Assembly (NCBI GenBank): GCA_014376915.1
Contig: JACMQP010000420.1
Location: forward strand, 1-12,029
Source: Ramlibacter sp.
GTDB taxonomy: Bacteria > Pseudomonadota > Gammaproteobacteria > Burkholderiales > Burkholderiaceae
Direction: 5' to 3'
Length of the DNA: 12,029 nt
Below, one piece after another: positions 8,374-12,029 of this stretch (positions are counted from its first letter, which is position 1; each line of letters starts with the position of its first letter). The notes under the pieces were generated by a model. That model did not search any database, had not been told where the DNA came from, and saw only the letters and a program-made list of their open reading frames with translations. The translations under genes and the position numbers were made by a program.

Positions 8374-11300
8374 ATGCAAAGCAAACCACGGATGGGAATC
8401 TCCGGACGGATTGCCGCGGCGTTCCAGAGCGCGCACATCACCCCGCTGCTGGCGCTGATGGCCTTGCTGCTGGGAATCTTCGCCGTCATGGTGACGCCGC
8501 GCGAGGAAGAGCCGCAGATCAACGTCACCATGGCCAATGTGCTGGTTCCCTTCCCCGGGGCCGCGGTGGCCGACGTGGAGCAGATGGTGGCCGCGCCGGC
8601 CGAGCAGGTGCTGTCGCAGATCGCCGGTGTGGAGCACGTGATGTCGGTCTCGCGCCCCGGCCTGGCTGTGCTGACGGTGCAGTTCAAGGTCGGCGTCTCG
8701 CGCACAGAGGCGCTGGTGCGGCTGCACGACACGCTGCGGGACAACGCCGGCTGGCTGCCAACCGGGCTCGGCGTGCTGGACCCCATCATCAAGCCCAAGG
8801 GCATCGACGACGTGCCGATCGTGGCGCTCACGCTGTACAGCAAGGACCCCGCCACCGGCGCCTTCGAGCTGGAGCGGGTGGCGCACAGCATCGAGGCCGA
8901 CCTCAAGCGCGTCAGCGGCACGCGCGAAGTGCAGACCCTGGGCGGCCCCGGCCGGGCGGTGTTGGTGCAGATCGATCCGGGCCGCATGGCAGGCTCCGGC
9001 GTGACGGTGCAGGACCTGCGCACGGCCCTGCAGTCCGCCAACCTGGGGATGCCGGTCGGCGAGCTGGTCGGCGGCAACCGCAACGTCTCGATCGAAGCCG
9101 GCCCCTACCTGGCGCAGGCCAGCGACGTCGCCGACCTGGTGGTGGGCGTGCGAGAGGGCAAGCCGGTATTCCTCAAGGACGTGGCCGAGGTGCGCGACGG
9201 CCCGCCGCCGGCCACCCGCTACGCCTGGTACGGCCAGTCCGGCAAGTCCGGCAAGTCCGGCGGGGCCGAATATCCGGCGGTGACGCTGACCGTCACCAAG
9301 AAGCCGGGCGAGAACGCCATCGACGTCGCCAACGGCGTGATGAAGCGGGTGGACCAGCTGCGCAACACCGTGATCCCGGACGGCGTGCAGGTCGCGGTAA
9401 CGCGCAACTACGGCGCCACCGCCAACGACAAGGCGATCAAGCTGATCCAGAAACTGCTGTTTGCGACGACCGCGGTGGTGGCCCTGGTGTTCATCGCGCT
9501 GGGCCGGCGCGAGGCGGCGATCGTCGGCGCGGCCGTGATCCTGACGCTGACCGTGACGCTGTTCGCCTCCTGGGCCTGGGGCTTCACGTTGAACCGCGTG
9601 TCGCTGTTCGCGCTGATCTTCTCGATCGGCATCCTGGTCGACGACGCCATCGTGGTGGTGGAGAACATCCATCGCCACCAGCAGCTCTATCCCGATCGCA
9701 CGCTGACCGAGCTCATTCCGGGCGCAGTCGACGAAGTGGGCGGGCCGACCATCCTGGCGACGCTCACGGTGATCGCCGCGTTGCTTCCGATGGCGTTCGT
9801 CAGCGGCCTGATGGGCCCGTACATGAGCCCGATCCCAATCAACGCCAGCATGGGCATGCTGCTGTCGCTGGCGATCGCCTTCGTGGTCACGCCCTGGCTG
9901 GCGCGGCTGTGGATGAAAGAGACGCCAGCCCATGGTCACGGCACCGGGGCTGCGACCGGACTGGCCGGCAAGCTGACGCCGCTGTTCGAGCGCGTGTTCA
10001 AGCCGCTGCTCGATGACAAGCGTGGTAAGCGCAATCGGGGCCTGCTGGGACTGGGCATCGCCGGCCTGATCGTGCTGTCACTGGTGCTGCCGGCCACCGG
10101 CCTGGTGCTGCTGAAGATGCTGCCGTTCGACAACAAGTCGGAGTTCCAGGTGGTGGTGGACATGCCGGCCGGCACGCCGGTGGAACAGACCGCCGCCGTG
10201 CTCCACGAGCTGGGCGCACAGCTGTCGACGGTGCCCGAGGTGACCGACTACCAGGCCTACGCCGGCGCCTCCGCCCCGATCAACTTCAACGGCCTGGTGC
10301 GCCAGTACGACCTGCGCGCCGGTGGCGAGGTCGGCGACATCCAGGTCAACCTGGTCGACAAGCACGCCCGCAGCGACCAGAGCCATGCCATCGCCGCCCG
10401 GGTGCGGCCCGAGCTGCAGAAGATCGGCCAGCGCTTCGGCGCCAACGTGAAGGTGGTGGAAGTGCCGCCCGGCCCACCCGTGCTGTCGCCGATCGTGGCG
10501 GAGATCTACGGCCCTGAAGCGAAGGGACGGCGCGAGGTGGCCAAGGCGGTGCGCGCCGTGTTCGAGAAAACGCCCAACGTGGTGGACGTGGACGACACCA
10601 GCATCGCCAACGCGCCGCGCAAGCTGCTGCTGGTGGACCGGCGCAAGGCCGCCATGCTCGGTGTGCCGCAGCAGGCCATCGTCAGCACGCTGCGCACCGG
10701 GCTGGCCGGCGAATCGGCAACATATCTGCACGATGCCAGCAAGTACCCGGTGCCGGCGGTGCTGCAACTGCCGGCGGCCAGCCACGGCAACCTGGACGCG
10801 CTGCTGCAGCTCTCGGTGCGCAGCGCATCCGGCAAGCTGGTGCCGATCGGCGAACTGGTGACGGTGAGCGACACGCTGCGCGAGCAGCCGGTCTATCACA
10901 AGGACCTGCTGGCGGTGGAGTTCGTGCTGGGCGACATGGCCGGCAAACTCGACAGTCCGCTGTACGGCATGTTCGGCATGCGCGGCGACATCGCGAAGAT
11001 CCGGGCACCCGACGGCGGCGGCGTCGCCGAATACTTCATCACCCAGCCGCAGGATCCGTGGCGCGGCTACGCGCTGAAGTGGGACGGCGAGTGGCAGATC
11101 ACCTACGAGACCTTCCGCGACATGGGCGCCGCCTACGCGGTGGGGCTGGTGCTGATCTACCTGCTGGTGGTGGCGCAGTTCGGCTCCTACCTGACGCCGC
11201 TGATCATCATGGCGCCGATTCCGCTGACCGTCATCGGCGTGCTGCCCGGCCACGCGCTGCTGGGCGCGCAATACACGGCCACCAGCATGATCGGCATGAT

Positions 11301-11610
11301 CGCGCTGGCTGGCATCATCGTGCGCAATTCGATCCTGCTGGTGGACTTCATCAACCTGCAGGTGCGCAGCGGCGTGGAGTTCAAGCAGGCCATCGTGCAC
11401 TCGGCGATCACCCGCGCCCAGCCGATCATGCTGACCGGCGCCTCCGCGATGCTGGGCGCCTTCTTCATCCTCGACGACCCGATCTTCAACGGCCTGGCGA
11501 TCTCGCTGATCTTCGGCATCTTCGTCTCCACGGTACTCACGCTGGTCGTGATCCCGACGCTGTACTACGCCGCCTACCGCAACCGCCTGGGCAGCCTGGC
11601 GGCGGCCTGA
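8374..11610 (+). CDS. RND efflux permease, HAE (drug/organic) class
   Basis: This 1078-residue inner-membrane proton antiporter is the motor of the tripartite pump, slightly longer than AcrB-type proteins. TM1 is about 22-40, followed by TPREEEPQI, a conserved start of the first periplasmic porter domain. TM4 reads SIGILVDDAIVVVENI, with the proton-carrying pair Asp423-Asp424. This is the HAE signature, not the DG form of metal-exporting HME proteins, so an organic substrate is more likely than a metal. In TM10 the sequence GIIVRNSILLVDF has Arg984 where AcrB has the relay Lys940. The second periplasmic loop runs about 582-910, and the last helices end at about 1066. Residues 287-297 form a small Gly-Lys-Ser repeat. 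I chose ATG 8374 (AAGG 7 nt upstream) over an in-frame TTG at 8335 inside the adaptor gene. Confidence 0.95.
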   Translation: MQSKPRMGISGRIAAAFQSAHITPLLALMALLLGIFAVMVTPREEEPQINVTMANVLVPFPGAAVADVEQMVAAPAEQVLSQIAGVEHVMSVSRPGLAVLTVQFKVGVSRTEALVRLHDTLRDNAGWLPTGLGVLDPIIKPKGIDDVPIVALTLYSKDPATGAFELERVAHSIEADLKRVSGTREVQTLGGPGRAVLVQIDPGRMAGSGVTVQDLRTALQSANLGMPVGELVGGNRNVSIEAGPYLAQASDVADLVVGVREGKPVFLKDVAEVRDGPPPATRYAWYGQSGKSGKSGGAEYPAVTLTVTKKPGENAIDVANGVMKRVDQLRNTVIPDGVQVAVTRNYGATANDKAIKLIQKLLFATTAVVALVFIALGRREAAIVGAAVILTLTVTLFASWAWGFTLNRVSLFALIFSIGILVDDAIVVVENIHRHQQLYPDRTLTELIPGAVDEVGGPTILATLTVIAALLPMAFVSGLMGPYMSPIPINASMGMLLSLAIAFVVTPWLARLWMKETPAHGHGTGAATGLAGKLTPLFERVFKPLLDDKRGKRNRGLLGLGIAGLIVLSLVLPATGLVLLKMLPFDNKSEFQVVVDMPAGTPVEQTAAVLHELGAQLSTVPEVTDYQAYAGASAPINFNGLVRQYDLRAGGEVGDIQVNLVDKHARSDQSHAIAARVRPELQKIGQRFGANVKVVEVPPGPPVLSPIVAEIYGPEAKGRREVAKAVRAVFEKTPNVVDVDDTSIANAPRKLLLVDRRKAAMLGVPQQAIVSTLRTGLAGESATYLHDASKYPVPAVLQLPAASHGNLDALLQLSVRSASGKLVPIGELVTVSDTLREQPVYHKDLLAVEFVLGDMAGKLDSPLYGMFGMRGDIAKIRAPDGGGVAEYFITQPQDPWRGYALKWDGEWQITYETFRDMGAAYAVGLVLIYLLVVAQFGSYLTPLIIMAPIPLTVIGVLPGHALLGAQYTATSMIGMIALAGIIVRNSILLVDFINLQVRSGVEFKQAIVHSAITRAQPIMLTGASAMLGAFFILDDPIFNGLAISLIFGIFVSTVLTLVVIPTLYYAAYRNRLGSLAAA
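9232..9258 (+). repeat. In-frame 9-bp tandem repeat inside the RND permease gene
   Basis: There are three consecutive 9-bp units, the first GGCCAGTCC and the next two GGCAAGTCC, encoding GQS-GKS-GKS and followed by GG. They make a flexible, basic hydrophilic loop in the first periplasmic region. Because the unit is a multiple of three, gain or loss of copies would change length without breaking the frame. Confidence 0.75.
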
Positions 11611-11639
11611 CCGATTCCCTGAACTTTCACCAACCCTCC

Positions 11640-11643
11640 GGAG
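11640..11643 (+). promoter_or_regulatory. Ribosome binding site of the DUF2892 gene
   Basis: GGAG stands 5 nt before ATG 11649, in the 38-bp gap after the RND permease. It supports this short gene as separately translated rather than read-through. Confidence 0.65.
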
Positions 11644-11648
11644 CAACC

Positions 11649-11858
11649 ATGAAATCCTGGCAAATTGTCCGCCTCGTCGCCGGCACCTTCATCCTGCTGT
11701 CGCTGGCGCTGGGCATTCCCGGCAGCCCCATCTTCGTCAGTCAGTGGTGGCTGGCATTCACCGCCTTCGTCGGCGTCAACCTGCTGCAAAGCGCGCTCAC
11801 CCAGTGGTGCATGATGGAATCCATCCTGCGCAAGCTGGGCGCAGAGCGGGGCTGCTGA
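11649..11858 (+). CDS. Small DUF2892 (YgaP-type) inner-membrane protein
   Basis: The product is 69 residues with two membrane helices, about 6-24 (IVRLVAGTFILLSLALGI) and about 33-53 (WWLAFTAFVGVNLLQSALTQW). It matches the DUF2892 family, the membrane half of E. coli YgaP. The WLAFTAFVGVNLLQSALT stretch, the aromatic/Cys residues after it and MESILRKLG are the conserved parts. YgaP also has a rhodanese domain, which is absent here. Cys54 and Cys69 are the only cysteines. It sits between the RND permease and TolC-type genes on the same strand (gaps of 38 and 11 bp), so it is made with the pump. Its role is unknown. It could be a small accessory subunit of the permease or a sulfur-stress protein inherited with the ArsR regulator; both are inference. 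Confidence 0.88.
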   Translation: MKSWQIVRLVAGTFILLSLALGIPGSPIFVSQWWLAFTAFVGVNLLQSALTQWCMMESILRKLGAERGC

Positions 11859-11869
11859 AGGGCCGGGCC

Positions 11870-12029
11870 ATGCGCTACCGCTTCGCTGTCGCCGCGCTCG
11901 CGCTGGCGACGTTCTCGGCACAGGCCACCGACCTGATGCAGGCCTGGCAGGCCGCCCGCGAGCACGACCCCGACGCGGCGATCGCGCTGGCGGCGCGGCA
12001 GGCGGGTGAAACGCGCAGGGCGCAGGCCG
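11870..12029 (+). CDS. TolC-family outer-membrane channel, N-terminal fragment (cut by window edge)
   Basis: The visible 53 residues begin with a signal peptide (MRYRFAVAALALATFSAQA, predicted cut after AQA) and then TDLMQAWQAAREHDPDAAIALAARQ, the usual opening of TolC-type proteins, where the mature chain starts with DL..W..A...DP. There is no lipobox, so this channel differs from the NodT-type lipoprotein of the other pump. The start has AAGGG 7 nt upstream and lies 11 nt after the DUF2892 stop, completing the arsR-divergent operon of adaptor, permease, small protein and channel. The frame stays open to the window edge, so the rest of the gene lies outside. Confidence 0.88.
   Translation, partial: MRYRFAVAALALATFSAQATDLMQAWQAAREHDPDAAIALAARQAGETRRAQA

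Noticed and set aside
8236..9939. Minus-strand 567-codon frame opposite the RND permease (also 10078-11646)
   Set aside because: These are shadows of the permease, full of His/Arg/Gln runs without a domain.
8374..11610. Heavy-metal (CzcA/CusA) pump identity suggested by the neighbouring ArsR gene
   Set aside because: TM4 reads LVDDAIVVVEN, the HAE drug-pump form, rather than the DG-containing HME motif.
11636..11643. CTCCGGAG palindrome over the DUF2892 ribosome site as a regulatory hairpin
   Set aside because: There is no loop and only four pairs, so it cannot form a stable intramolecular hairpin.

Overview
The window is a high-GC (well above 60% by eye), gene-dense stretch of a Gram-negative proteobacterial chromosome. 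Outer-membrane channels, periplasmic adaptors and a NodT-type lipoprotein show a two-membrane cell. Gene orders and protein sequences look most like Burkholderiales or Xanthomonadales-type beta/gammaproteobacteria, but the sequence alone does not settle the genus. No RNA gene, insertion sequence, phage gene or CRISPR array was seen.

Layout: (1) bases 1-74 are the last codons of an unidentified rightward gene. (2) Bases 100-4963, minus strand, hold a four-gene operon transcribed right to left: marR-type repressor, NodT-type outer-membrane lipoprotein, EmrA-type adaptor and EmrB-type MFS pump. This is the emrR-emrC-emrA-emrB arrangement known from Stenotrophomonas. (3) Bases 5037-6821, plus strand, encode a lone MsbA-like ABC exporter (fused membrane and ATPase domains), divergent from marR. 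(4) Bases 6825-7178, minus strand, encode an ArsR-family repressor that converges on the ABC gene with 3 bp between stop codons. (5) From 7311 rightward there is a second tripartite-pump operon: RND adaptor, large RND permease of the HAE (drug/organic) class, a 69-residue DUF2892 membrane protein, and the first 53 residues of a TolC-type outer-membrane channel cut by the window edge.

How it works together: three export machines of three mechanistic classes (MFS proton antiport, ABC ATPase, RND proton antiport) sit side by side, and the two tripartite pumps each have a local repressor. The two short AT-rich divergent intergenic regions carry the control logic. Between marR and the ABC gene there is a near-consensus sigma70 promoter (TTGACA, 17 bp, TATTAT) for marR whose spacer contains a perfect TATTTGC/GCAAATA inverted repeat. 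The start codon follows the -10 box so closely that the transcript should be leaderless or nearly so. Between arsR and the RND adaptor there is a 22-bp imperfect palindrome suited to an ArsR dimer.

No wholly new system is evident. The most interesting leads are the operator-in-spacer/leaderless architecture of the emr operon, and the ArsR-RND-DUF2892-TolC unit. In that unit a three-cysteine ArsR protein and a small two-helix membrane protein accompany a drug-class RND pump.
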